Positions 1-7,372 of a DNA stretch of 10,465 nucleotides are shown piece after piece. The notes beneath the pieces are model-generated. The model saw only the letters and a list, made by a program, of their open reading frames with translations. It was not told the DNA's origin and ran no database searches. The stretch spans positions 1-10,465 of the forward strand of contig JBFXDF010000131.1 in NCBI GenBank assembly GCA_050181375.1. Direction: 5' to 3'. The DNA comes from DATARH01 sp050181375 (GTDB lineage: Bacteria > Pseudomonadota > Alphaproteobacteria > ATCC43930 > CGMCC-115725). Position 1 is the stretch's first letter, and the number at the start of each line of letters is the position of its first letter. A program made the translations under genes and the position numbers.

Positions 1-24
1 AAAGGCATGAAGCTCGAAATCTGA
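1..24 (+). CDS. 3' end of an unidentified upstream gene (partial)
   Basis: Frame 1 from the window edge reads KGMKLEI and stops with TGA at 22-24. Only seven codons are visible, so no function can be given. The call rests on position: a hairpin followed by a T-rich run lies about 50 bases downstream (73-113), as expected after the end of a gene on this strand. Frame 2 stops at 8-10. Frame 3 stays open, so an alternative upstream reading frame cannot be excluded. Confidence 0.35.
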   Translation, partial: KGMKLEI

Positions 25-72
25 GCCGCTCGTCCCGATTGCCGGGTCGGGCCTTCAGTCCGACGGTCGGCC

Positions 73-113
73 GGGCCGGTCTCGTTGTAACAAACCCCGA
101 CCGGCCCTATTTT
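73..113 (+). terminator. Likely factor-independent terminator upstream of hemB
   Basis: A perfect 9-bp inverted repeat, GGGCCGGTC (73-81) and GACCGGCCC (99-107), encloses a 17-base loop. It is followed directly by TATTTT (108-113). GC-rich stem plus T-rich tail fits an intrinsic terminator for the gene that ends at 24. The hairpin also lies 32 bases before the hemB start, so it could instead be part of the hemB leader. The loop is longer than usual, which lowers confidence. Confidence 0.55.
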
Positions 114-144
114 CGCGCCAGTTACCGCTTTTCGGACCCGTCCT

Positions 145-1158
145 GTGAACCAATCGTTTTTGCCGCCGCTTGCGCCTTATCCGACGACCCGCCTGCGCCG
201 CAACCGCCGCGATCCATGGTCGCGCAAGCTTGTCGCCGAGAGCGTCCTGACCGCGAGCGACCTGATCTGGCCCGTGTTCGTGCATGACGAGGACGGCCGC
301 GCGCCGGTGCCGTCGATGCCGGAGGCGTTCCGATTTTCAATCCCGGCTCTCGTCGATGCCGCCGGTGAGGCCGCCGCGCTGGGCGTCCCGACCGTCGCCG
401 TGTTTCCGGCGGTCGATCCGGCACTCAAGGACCCCGAGGGCCGCGAGGCGGTCAACCCCGACAATCTCGTGTGCCGCGCGGTCGCCGCGCTGAAACGGGA
501 ATTGCCTGAGCTCGGCGTGTTGTGCGACGTGGCGCTCGACCCGTTCACCTCGCACGGTCACGACGGCCTGATCCGCGACGGCTACGTCGCAAACGACGAA
601 ACCGTAAAAGTCCTGTGCCGGCAGGCGATTGTGCAGGCCGAAGCCGGCTGTGACATCATCGCGCCGTCGGACATGATGGACGGGCGGGTCGGCGCGGTGC
701 GCCGCGCGCTCGACGAAGCCGGGTTCGAGCGTGTCAGAATCATGTCTTACGCGGCGAAATACGCCTCGTGCTTTTACGGCCCGTTTCGCGACGCGATCGG
801 CTCGACGACCGCGCTCGGCAGCGCCGACAAGCGCACCTATCAGATGGATCCGGCAAACGGCGACGAGGCCTTGCGCGAGGTCGCGCTCGATATCGCCGAG
901 GGCGCCGATATGGTGATGGTCAAACCCGGCATGCCCTATCTCGATGTCGTCAGGCGGGTAAAAGAGGCGTTCCGCGTCCCGACCTTCGCCTATCAGGTCT
1001 CGGGCGAGTATTCGATGATCCGCGCTGCCGCCGATAACGGTTGGCTCGACGGAGAGCGGGCGATGCTCGAAAGCCTGTTGTGCTTCAAGCGCGCCGGCGC
1101 CGATGGCGTGCTGACGTATTTTGCCGTGGAGGCGGCGCGACGCTTGAAGGCGGGCTGA
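145..1158 (+). CDS. hemB: Delta-aminolevulinic acid dehydratase (porphobilinogen synthase)
   Basis: This cytoplasmic enzyme condenses two 5-aminolevulinate molecules into porphobilinogen, the second common step of tetrapyrrole (heme) synthesis. The 337-residue product is full length for the family. The two Schiff-base lysines are visible: Lys205 in SYAAKYASCFYGPF and Lys260 in MVMVKPGMPYLD. The metal-site segment at 128-141 reads DVALDPFTSHGHDG. The cysteines of zinc-dependent enzymes are replaced by Ala and Asp, so this is the zinc-independent, magnesium-type HemB known from Pseudomonas and alphaproteobacteria. The start is GTG at 145. It gives the usual N-terminus leading into TRLRRNRRD, but only a weak GGAC stands in front as ribosome site. 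The gene appears monocistronic here, with a terminator-like hairpin before it and a long non-coding stretch after it. Confidence 0.97.
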   Translation: MNQSFLPPLAPYPTTRLRRNRRDPWSRKLVAESVLTASDLIWPVFVHDEDGRAPVPSMPEAFRFSIPALVDAAGEAAALGVPTVAVFPAVDPALKDPEGREAVNPDNLVCRAVAALKRELPELGVLCDVALDPFTSHGHDGLIRDGYVANDETVKVLCRQAIVQAEAGCDIIAPSDMMDGRVGAVRRALDEAGFERVRIMSYAAKYASCFYGPFRDAIGSTTALGSADKRTYQMDPANGDEALREVALDIAEGADMVMVKPGMPYLDVVRRVKEAFRVPTFAYQVSGEYSMIRAAADNGWLDGERAMLESLLCFKRAGADGVLTYFAVEAARRLKAG

Positions 1159-1579
1159 CCGCCACCCGGCCTGAAGGGGCGTTACCGAAAGGGTATCGAC
1201 GGGCGGCTCCGAGCCGCTGGCCGAAAAACCGCGCCGGCAACCCCGCGGCGGATTATCCCTCGCTTATCAGCCTACGGTCCCCATAAGGATAGGACGAATT
1301 TTCGCCGATCCTCGTAAAAGTAAAATGCGCAAGCACGTACTCTGTATCGTTGCGCTTTCCGGTTTTCCGGCAGCCTGTCAGCGGGAGAACCCGGACAAGC
1401 TATTATGGCTGCGTGCGGGTCTGCACCGCGGCCGGCCAGTGCGGAGCGGGTTCCGACGACGTAAAAGGCCGCAACTGAGCCGACCGCGGTCAACGTGCGG
1501 CATTTAAACTAAACGGCCAGCCCCGCTCCTCCCTGATTCACGGGGAGGAGCGGTGCAGCCGACGATGGCCGCAGCGCGG
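1159..1579. other. 421-base intergenic stretch, no convincing gene
   Basis: No reading frame here looks like a real protein with a good ribosome site. Visible structures are a short hairpin just after hemB (GCGGCT 1203-1208, AGCCGC 1212-1217, no T-tract), an imperfect hairpin with AGGAT (1286-1290) pairing ATCCT (1308-1312), and the strong hairpin at 1523-1553 listed separately. An ATG at 1325 opens a 60-codon frame whose first 19 residues, MRKHVLCIVALSGFPAACQ, resemble a signal peptide. The continuation is Arg-rich and implausible. A Cys-rich stretch (YYGCVRVCTAAGQCGAGSDD) appears in another frame from 1401, so a decayed small secreted protein is possible but unproven. Confidence 0.5.
1523..1553 (-). 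terminator. Strong hairpin after the peroxiredoxin gene, likely terminator
   Basis: A perfect 11-bp stem, CCGCTCCTCCC (1523-1533) with GGGAGGAGCGG (1543-1553), closes a 9-base loop. It begins 26 bases after the stop codon of the minus-strand peroxiredoxin gene. Read on the minus strand, the bases after it are only mildly T-rich (a GTTTAGTTT stretch about 13 bases later). It is therefore a terminator-like hairpin without a classical T-tract. Confidence 0.5.
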
Positions 1580-2242
<663 letters not shown>

Positions 2243-2402
2243 GATCGATCTCCCGTCCAGGTTTAAAAAGGAGTCCTCGCCGCGGCTGCTGAGGCCGCGC
2301 GGGCGTTTGCCCGGCCGTGACCTTAGCACAAAATCCCGCAATCGGCAGCCGAAGAGGCCGGGTGCGCCGCGGTTCTCCGGCAATGATGCCGCTGTCTTTC
2401 GG

Positions 2403-3545
2403 CTAGCTCCGGTTGAAAGCCGGCATCACCTCGCGCGCGAACAGGCGCAGCTGCTCGATGAATTCGTCAGGCCGCAGACCCTCTGCCCAGTGAATCATGA
2501 AGTCTTCGAGACCCGGATACTTCGCCTCGATCGATCTGATGCCATCGATGATCTGGCCCGGCGTGCCGCAGAACCAAGCCTTCTGCTTGACGCCTTCGCG
2601 CAGCGTCGGAATCGTCGTCGGCGCGCCCGGGGTGCCCCAGGTGCGGCCCCGTTCGTCGGCGTAGCGGACGAACCCGAACGGCGCGAACCATTTGAAACGC
2701 TCGTCATGGGCCGCCTCGCATTTGCGGATCGCTTCGTCCTGACTGTCGGCGATATAGACGCCAGCGCCCCATACCATATCCTGCCCCAGCTGGACTTTCC
2801 GATCGTGCCGATGACAGGCATCGTGAAAGGCCCGGATCACGTCGTCGAGGATCTTCTCGCCGTTCAGCGTCACCATCGCCTTGAGGCCGTACTTCGCCAT
2901 CATGTCGATCGTGCGTCCGGACGCGATCGGCATGAAGATTTCGACCGGCAGGTGCTTCGGCCGCGGCACCATCGTAACGTTCTTCAGCTCATAGCCGCGA
3001 TACGGCACAGGCGGCGGCACCTCGAAATATTTCCCCTTGTGCTGGAAGCGCTCCTCGTTGAAGCACTTCAGCATCAATTGCACCCCTTCCTCGAAGATTT
3101 CGCGGTTCGCCTCGGTGTCGAGCAGCGGCCCGTTGAGGCTCTCGACCTCGCGCGTGTGATAGCCGCGCCCGACCCCCATCACGACCCGCCCGTCGGTCAC
3201 AATGTCGGCCATCGCGTAGTCCTCGGCGAGCCGTACCGGATGCCACATTGGGAGGATATTGAAGGCACAGCCGAATTTGAGCTGCTTTGTCTGCGTCGCG
3301 AGCCACAGACCCCATTGCACGAGGTTGGGAATGCACTCATAGCCTTCGTGTTGGAAGTGATGCTCCGCGGCCCAGAAGCAGTAATATCCGAGTTCGTCCA
3401 TGACCCGGGCGACCCGACGCGAGGTGTCGAATACCTCGGAAAGTCGCTCGTTCGAATAGCGCCGCTCGTTGGCCGGAGTGCCGTTGAGCCCGATATTGTC
3501 GAGTTCGATCTGCCCGACATAAAGGGCGTGAAACCGCTTGATCAT
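2403..3545 (-). CDS. LLM-class flavin-dependent oxidoreductase (luciferase-like monooxygenase)
   Basis: The 380-residue protein belongs to the bacterial luciferase-like family, TIM-barrel enzymes that use reduced FMN or F420 to oxidise diverse substrates such as alkanes, alkanesulfonates and ketones. Family marks are WAAEHHF (58-64), the long conserved segment from HPVRLAEDYAMAD (102-114) to GRVVMGVGRGYH (119-130), and the C-terminal GTPGQIIDGI (327-336), typical of the LuxA-like subgroup. The substrate cannot be read from sequence. ATG at 3545 is preferred over the longer open frame reaching 3746. It has GAAGAGG about four bases upstream, and the upstream extension is Arg/Cys-rich and unlike the family. 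The gene is divergent from the lipoprotein gene at 3734. A flavin reductase partner is not visible nearby. Confidence 0.92.
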   Translation of the reverse strand: MIKRFHALYVGQIELDNIGLNGTPANERRYSNERLSEVFDTSRRVARVMDELGYYCFWAAEHHFQHEGYECIPNLVQWGLWLATQTKQLKFGCAFNILPMWHPVRLAEDYAMADIVTDGRVVMGVGRGYHTREVESLNGPLLDTEANREIFEEGVQLMLKCFNEERFQHKGKYFEVPPPVPYRGYELKNVTMVPRPKHLPVEIFMPIASGRTIDMMAKYGLKAMVTLNGEKILDDVIRAFHDACHRHDRKVQLGQDMVWGAGVYIADSQDEAIRKCEAAHDERFKWFAPFGFVRYADERGRTWGTPGAPTTIPTLREGVKQKAWFCGTPGQIIDGIRSIEAKYPGLEDFMIHWAEGLRPDEFIEQLRLFAREVMPAFNRS

Positions 3546-3733
3546 AACGCCTCTTCCCTTCTTCTGCGCTGTTCCGCATGCGGGCGGTCGGCCATGCAGC
3601 GACGTCTCGCCCCGTATAGCGAACCGCAACCGGTGCCCGCAAGACGAGCGGCGCCCCCCGGATTGCGTATTGGCAGCGCGCCGAAATACCTTGCCTCGGC
3701 AAATCGATTCGACTTGTCCGAAGGAGCAGCTCG
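3546..3733. promoter_or_regulatory. Divergent intergenic region between the LLM oxidoreductase and lipoprotein genes
   Basis: These 188 bases must hold the start signals of both divergent genes. Visible are a strong ribosome site AAGGAG (3721-3726), seven bases before the lipoprotein ATG, and GAAGAGG just before the oxidoreductase ATG on the minus strand. Two small palindromes stand close together: TTGCC-TC-GGCAA (3691-3702) and AATCGATT (3702-3709). They could be protein-binding sites, but no family match is apparent. No convincing -35/-10 pair was found. Confidence 0.4.
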
Positions 3734-4243
3734 ATGACGCCCACAAAGGGGCTGATGGTGCCGATCGCTTGCCTGTCGGTCGGGCTTTGCGCCTGCGTTG
3801 CTGCTCCCCCGCCTCAATCGCCGACTATGACGGTTGCAATCGCGCTGCTGGTGAACGCGGGTAACCCGGCTTACTCAGGCAAGGCGGTCGGCTGCGACAA
3901 GGTCGTGCTGGTTACGCGCCCTGTCGCGCAGACGACGGATCCGCTCACTGCGGCGATGCAGGTGCTGTTCGCGCGGCAGGATCCATGGCGGCCTTGGGAC
4001 AATGTCCCAGGGAATTTCCTTTCGACGCAGACAAACCTGGATTTCGATCGCGCCGTGTTGTACGGCGGCGTTGCTCAAATAATGCTGACCGGCGGGCTCG
4101 GGCCATTGGGCGGCGCCTGTGATGACCCCCGCACCAGGGCCGAAATCGAGCAGACGGCCTTGCAAGTCCCCGGGGTCAGCGCCGTTGAAATCTTCCTTGA
4201 CGGCAAGACGACGACGCTGCTGCGGCCTGCTGCGGGACCATAA
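3734..4243 (+). CDS. GerMN-domain lipoprotein (putative)
   Basis: The 169-residue product begins with a short lipoprotein signal peptide ending in the lipobox LCAC, with Cys21 as the likely lipidated residue. A Pro/Ala linker (23-30) follows. The rest, about 33-165, resembles the GerMN domain first known from spore germination protein GerM. The signs are PLTAAMQVLFA, the LSTQTNLDFDRAVLYGG strand region and TALQVPGVSAVEIFLDGK. Two further cysteines (54 and 129) could form a disulfide in the periplasm. Function is unknown; in Gram-negatives such domains occur in envelope lipoproteins. ATG at 3734 is supported by AAGGAG seven bases upstream. The gene stands alone, divergent from the LLM gene and convergent with the IclR gene. 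The GerMN assignment comes from pattern recognition and needs a profile search. Confidence 0.75.
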   Translation: MTPTKGLMVPIACLSVGLCACVAAPPPQSPTMTVAIALLVNAGNPAYSGKAVGCDKVVLVTRPVAQTTDPLTAAMQVLFARQDPWRPWDNVPGNFLSTQTNLDFDRAVLYGGVAQIMLTGGLGPLGGACDDPRTRAEIEQTALQVPGVSAVEIFLDGKTTTLLRPAAGP

Positions 4244-4244
4244 C

Positions 4245-4264
4245 CAAAGCACCGCTTGGCTTTG
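4245..4264. terminator. Possible shared terminator between convergent genes
   Basis: CAAAGC (4245-4250) and GCTTTG (4259-4264) form a 6-bp stem with an 8-base loop in the 45-base gap between the convergent lipoprotein and IclR genes. The place is right for a bidirectional terminator. The stem is short and no clear T-tract follows on either strand. Confidence 0.3.
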
Positions 4265-4288
4265 TCTCAATCGTGAGAGCAATTCGGG

Positions 4289-5179
4289 TCATTCCCCGAC
4301 TGCCACCTTATCCTCGACGAGCGCCTGCGGCATACCGGAGACGCGTGCGGTCGCCTCGCGCAACAGCCGCTTCAGTTCGGGCAGCTGCTGCTCGAACCGG
4401 TCGATCGGAGCACCGATCAGCAGGCCGGCGCTGACGCTGCCGTCGGCGTTGAAGATTGGCGCCGCGACACCCGCAGCGCCCGGCACGGTTTCGCCGATGC
4501 TGATGGCAAAGCCGTCGCGCCGGATTGCCGCGAGCCGCTCGCGCAGCGCCCCGGGGTCGGTGATCGTACGCTCGGTCAGTTTTTCCAGCCGCGCGGCACC
4601 GATATAGGAAGCGGCCCAGGCAGGCTCCTGGTAAGCCAGCAGCATCTGGCCTCCCGCCGAGACGTAAAGCGGGCGAGTCGTGCCGGTCGGGACCGTGTAG
4701 CGTACCGGGTTGGGGCTGTCGACGATGTCGGCATAGGTCATGCGCTGCGCCGCGCGGTCGAGCACGACAAGAAAGACTGTCTCGCCGCTTTTTGCCTGCA
4801 GCTCCTGCAGGATCGGGCGGACGAGGTTCGGAAAGCGGCGGATCGCCAGAATGTCGGCAGCGAGGCGAAACGCTTTCGGGCCGAGACGATAAAGGCCGCG
4901 ATCGTGCTCCATGTAGCCGAGCGCTACCATCGAGCGCAGCAGGCCGAGAAGACTGCTTTTCGGCGCGGCAATCGTCGCGCTCAGCTCAGCAAGGCTGATT
5001 CCCTCTTCCGATTTGGCAAGCGCCTCGAACAACGCGACCAGGCGAGTCGCGGAGCGGGCAACCGAACCGTCGCCGCCGCCCGCGATGCTCTCGGCCGGCT
5101 CCAGCGCGTTCGCATCCTGGCGCGGTTGTGGAGTTCTCAATGCAGCAATCGCCTCTTTGCGAATGGATTTGCCGCACAC
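4289..5179 (-). CDS. IclR-family transcriptional regulator
   Basis: The 296-residue protein has the IclR layout. A winged helix-turn-helix lies at about 39-100 (SVARSATRLVALFEAL, then ISLAELSATIAAPKSSLLGL, the wing MEHDRGLYRLG). It is followed by the effector-binding domain at about 105-285 with the family signature around GETVPGAAGVAAPIFNADG (229-247). IclR proteins bind DNA as dimers or tetramers and usually control adjacent catabolic operons in response to a small acid. Here the gene is divergent from the hydrolase-aldolase pair, its most probable target. The start is uncertain. GTG at 5179 gives the full frame, but the nearest GGAGG is about 14 bases away. A TTG at residue 14, with GAGG about 11 bases before it, would give a more usual short N-terminus. 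The effector is unknown. Confidence 0.92.
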   Translation of the reverse strand: MCGKSIRKEAIAALRTPQPRQDANALEPAESIAGGGDGSVARSATRLVALFEALAKSEEGISLAELSATIAAPKSSLLGLLRSMVALGYMEHDRGLYRLGPKAFRLAADILAIRRFPNLVRPILQELQAKSGETVFLVVLDRAAQRMTYADIVDSPNPVRYTVPTGTTRPLYVSAGGQMLLAYQEPAWAASYIGAARLEKLTERTITDPGALRERLAAIRRDGFAISIGETVPGAAGVAAPIFNADGSVSAGLLIGAPIDRFEQQLPELKRLLREATARVSGMPQALVEDKVAVGE

Positions 5180-5302
5180 TAACGGCTGCCGCCCCTCCGC
5201 TTCAACTCGGCGCCCCGCAAATCGTAAAAAACGCGATCACGGCAGACGGCGCGCGCCGTGACTGATAGACTCGGCGCAGCGATGCTCGATCGGAGACCAA
5301 TC
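5180..5302. promoter_or_regulatory. Divergent promoter region with candidate operator
   Basis: This 123-base region separates the IclR gene (minus) from the hydrolase gene (plus). It contains the inverted repeat TCACGGC (5237-5243), 11-base spacer, GCCGTGA (5255-5261), with arm centres 18 bases apart. An inner self-complementary GGCGCGCGCC lies at 5248-5257. An A-rich stretch (ATCGTAAAAAACG, 5221-5233) lies just left of the repeat and is the most AT-rich segment, a plausible promoter core. The position between a regulator and its likely target fits an operator. The hydrolase ribosome site GGAG (5292-5295) closes the region. Confidence 0.45.
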
Positions 5303-6166
5303 ATGACGCCGACGCTCGAAGCCGAAACACATGCGGACGCCGCTTCGGCGGTGCGCGTCGAGGATGTCGAATACCAGCGGCGGGGCGGCAGGGCACTGCT
5401 CGTGCGGCTTTACCGTCCGGTGGGGGCCGGACCGTACCCGGCGGCGCTGCAGGTGCATGGCGGCGCCTGGGTGCACAAGGACCGCGCCGACAACGACTTC
5501 ATGGCCCGCGCGCTGGCCGGGAGCGGCATCCTGGTCGCGTCGCTCGACTTCCGCATGCCGCCCGAGGCGGGCTACCCGGCCTCGCTCGCCGACGTCAATC
5601 TCGGCATCCGCTGGTTGAAGGCGCGCGCCCGCACCTATGGCGGCCGGCCGGATTGGGTCGGGATGTTCGGAACGTCGAGCGGGGGGCATCAGGTGCTGCT
5701 CGCGGCGATGCGCCCGGATGATCCGCGCTACGCTGTCTTGCCATTGCCCGAAGCGCCTGATGTCGATGCGCGCGTCGCCTATGTGATTTCCGGCTGGGGG
5801 GTGCTCGATCCGCTGCTGCGTTATCATCTCGCTAAGAAGGCCGGTAATTCGGAGCTGGTCGAGAACCACCACGCCTACTGGCGCGACGAGGCGACGATGA
5901 GCGAGGGCAGCCCGCCGGCGATCCTCGACCGCGGCGAACAGGTGTTTCTGCCGCCGGCGCTGGTGTTCGGCGGTGATGCCGACGAGTGGGTGCCGGTCGA
6001 GACGATGCGGCGGCTGGTCGAGGGCTGGAAAAAGGCAGGCGGCGAGATCGAGTTGGAGCTGTACCGCGGCGCCAATCACGGCTTTATGACCGGAAAGCCG
6101 AACGCCCCCTATGCCGGCAACGCGATCGAGCGCATGAGGGCGTTCATTCGCAGGCATACAGGCTGA
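5303..6166 (+). CDS. Alpha/beta hydrolase, esterase-like (HSL/BD-FAE type)
   Basis: The 287-residue protein is a serine hydrolase of the hormone-sensitive-lipase-like group. Visible elements are the oxyanion motif HGGAW (52-56), the nucleophile elbow GTSSGG with Ser125, the acid in GGDADEWVP (probably Asp227) and His259 in GANHGF. No signal peptide is seen, so it likely acts in the cytoplasm on esters, lactones or similar bonds; the substrate is unknown. The frame is open from a GTG at 5258, but ATG at 5303 is preferred. It has GGAG seven bases upstream, and the earlier start would lie inside the candidate operator. The aldolase gene follows after 64 bases on the same strand, suggesting one transcript, and the IclR gene is divergent. 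Confidence 0.9.
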   Translation: MTPTLEAETHADAASAVRVEDVEYQRRGGRALLVRLYRPVGAGPYPAALQVHGGAWVHKDRADNDFMARALAGSGILVASLDFRMPPEAGYPASLADVNLGIRWLKARARTYGGRPDWVGMFGTSSGGHQVLLAAMRPDDPRYAVLPLPEAPDVDARVAYVISGWGVLDPLLRYHLAKKAGNSELVENHHAYWRDEATMSEGSPPAILDRGEQVFLPPALVFGGDADEWVPVETMRRLVEGWKKAGGEIELELYRGANHGFMTGKPNAPYAGNAIERMRAFIRRHTG

Positions 6167-6230
6167 CGCGACGGGAAATGTTATCCGGGACTTCTAAAAA
6201 GGTTTGGCTGCTGAAGGACGGGAAAGTGCC

Positions 6231-7022
6231 ATGCAGGAAAACCGCGTAAAAAAGATCATGCGCGACGGCGGGCTCGCGCTCGGTACGCATGTCGGCGGGA
6301 TCGCCGACCCGCAGATCGTCGAGATCATTGGCCTCGCCGGGTTCGACGCCGCCTTTATTGACATGGAGCACACCAGCTTCGACCTGCACGACGTGCAGAA
6401 CTGCGTGATGGCGGCCGAGCGGGTCGGGGTCACGCCGATCGTGCGTACGCCAGGGTTCGATCCCGCCTTTATCCTGCGCCTCCTCGATATGGGCGTGCAG
6501 GGCATCCAGGTGCCGCATGTCTCGAACCCGGAGACGGCTCGGGAGGCGGTCGCGGCGGTGCGCTATCCGCCCGACGGCGAGCGCGGCATGGCCGCCGGCA
6601 GTCGCGCCGCCGATTTCGGCAACGTCCCGCTGCTCGACCATATGGCGAAGTCGAACCGCGAAATCCTGCTCGCCTGCATGATCGAGGACATGGCGGCTGT
6701 CGAGCGCATCGACGAGATCGCCGCCGTGCCGGGTGTCGATCTGCTCGCGGTCGGGCCGTCCGACCTGTCGCGCTCGCTCGGGGTCAGCGGTCAGCCCGAC
6801 CACCCGCGCCTCGTCACCGCGATCGACCGGGTGCGCGAAGCGGTCAAGAACGGCGCCGGCTGCCGGCTGGCGCTGCCCTTGAACCACGCCGCCTTCCCGC
6901 GCAACGCGGCGCAGCTCAGGGAACTGGGCGCCGGCTACACGAATTGCGCCCCGACCCCGGAGACGCGCCTGTTGCGCTCGATGCAGCAACAGGCGGCCGA
7001 GCAGCGCAAGCTGCTGGGCTGA
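6231..7022 (+). CDS. HpcH/HpaI-family class II aldolase
   Basis: The 263-residue protein belongs to the metal-dependent aldolases that cleave 4-hydroxy-2-oxo acids to pyruvate (or a related oxo acid) plus an aldehyde. Family marks are FIDMEHTSFD with His47, the VRTPG segment with Arg72, GVQGIQVPHVS (88-98), RYPPDGERGMA (111-121), and the metal ligands Glu152 in MIEDMAAVE and Asp170 in PGVDLLAVGPSDLS. The usual Q-I-E-T around the first ligand is M-I-E-D here, so substrate preference may differ from HpaI. ATG at 6231 is chosen over a TTG at 6204 because MQENRVKKI is a usual N-terminus; GGGA stands about eight bases ahead. It follows the hydrolase gene and is probably co-transcribed, so the pair may release and then cleave a hydroxy-oxo acid. 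A related HpcH-type lyase activity cannot be excluded. Confidence 0.92.
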   Translation: MQENRVKKIMRDGGLALGTHVGGIADPQIVEIIGLAGFDAAFIDMEHTSFDLHDVQNCVMAAERVGVTPIVRTPGFDPAFILRLLDMGVQGIQVPHVSNPETAREAVAAVRYPPDGERGMAAGSRAADFGNVPLLDHMAKSNREILLACMIEDMAAVERIDEIAAVPGVDLLAVGPSDLSRSLGVSGQPDHPRLVTAIDRVREAVKNGAGCRLALPLNHAAFPRNAAQLRELGAGYTNCAPTPETRLLRSMQQQAAEQRKLLG

Positions 7023-7039
7023 CCGCGCCGATGACCCAA

Positions 7040-7069
7040 CCGGCGCCGTGTCAAGCAGCAGGGCGCCGG
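7040..7069. terminator. Inverted repeat between convergent genes, possible terminator
   Basis: CCGGCGCC (7040-7047) and GGCGCCGG (7062-7069) form a perfect 8-bp stem around a 14-base loop. It lies 17 bases after the aldolase stop and overlaps the end of the convergent GlsB-type gene, whose stop is at 7051-7053. Stability is high, but there is no T-tract, so termination is an inference from position. Confidence 0.35.
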
Positions 7070-7314
7070 CGACCGGCGATAAATCCCCAGATCACCAGGA
7101 TGATGACCGCCCCGACTATTGCTCCAATCAGGCCGGCCCCCTCGCTTGCCTTATACCACCCGATAGCCTGGCCGATATACGTCGCCAGAAAAGCTCCGAC
7201 GATGCCGAGTATAGTCGTGAGAATGAAACCGGACGGCTCGTTGTCTCCGGGCGTGATGAACTTAGCGATTACACCGGCAATAAATCCGATGATGATCAGC
7301 CAGATGATATGCAT
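7051..7314 (-). CDS. GlsB/YeaQ/YmgE-family stress membrane protein
   Basis: The 87-residue protein is a small inner-membrane protein of the family formerly called transglycosylase-associated protein. It has three hydrophobic segments at about 3-19, 30-50 and 58-80, separated by Gly-rich turns. Typical elements are MHIIWLIIIGFIAGVIAKFI, the short polar loop TPGDNEPSG, and the GAIVGAVIILVIWGFIAGRR end. Family members are induced by acid, osmotic or general stress; the molecular role is not established. ATG at 7314 has GGGGAG about nine bases upstream. The gene lies 58 bases downstream of the PsiF-like gene on the same strand, so the two may share a transcript. It is convergent with the aldolase gene. 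Confidence 0.93.
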   Translation of the reverse strand: MHIIWLIIIGFIAGVIAKFITPGDNEPSGFILTTILGIVGAFLATYIGQAIGWYKASEGAGLIGAIVGAVIILVIWGFIAGRRRPAA

Positions 7315-7372
7315 GAGCGATACTCCCCAGATTTACGAGCCTGTATCATTGGCGGTCAGTAAGCCTTAATCA

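Noticed and set aside
1272..1493. A 73-codon minus-strand frame in the post-hemB gap
   Set aside because: No ribosome site, no recognisable family and an implausible composition.
2378..2391. Short hairpin CGGCA-ATGA-TGCCG after the LLM gene
   Set aside because: Five base pairs without a T-tract; expected by chance in DNA of this composition.
5237..6157. A 306-codon open frame on the minus strand opposite the hydrolase
   Set aside because: The + strand frame has the complete serine hydrolase motif set; the antisense frame shows no family features.
6144..6989. A 281-codon open frame on the minus strand opposite the aldolase
   Set aside because: The aldolase on the + strand is complete with all metal ligands; the opposite frame has low-complexity Arg/Ala/His composition and no motif.
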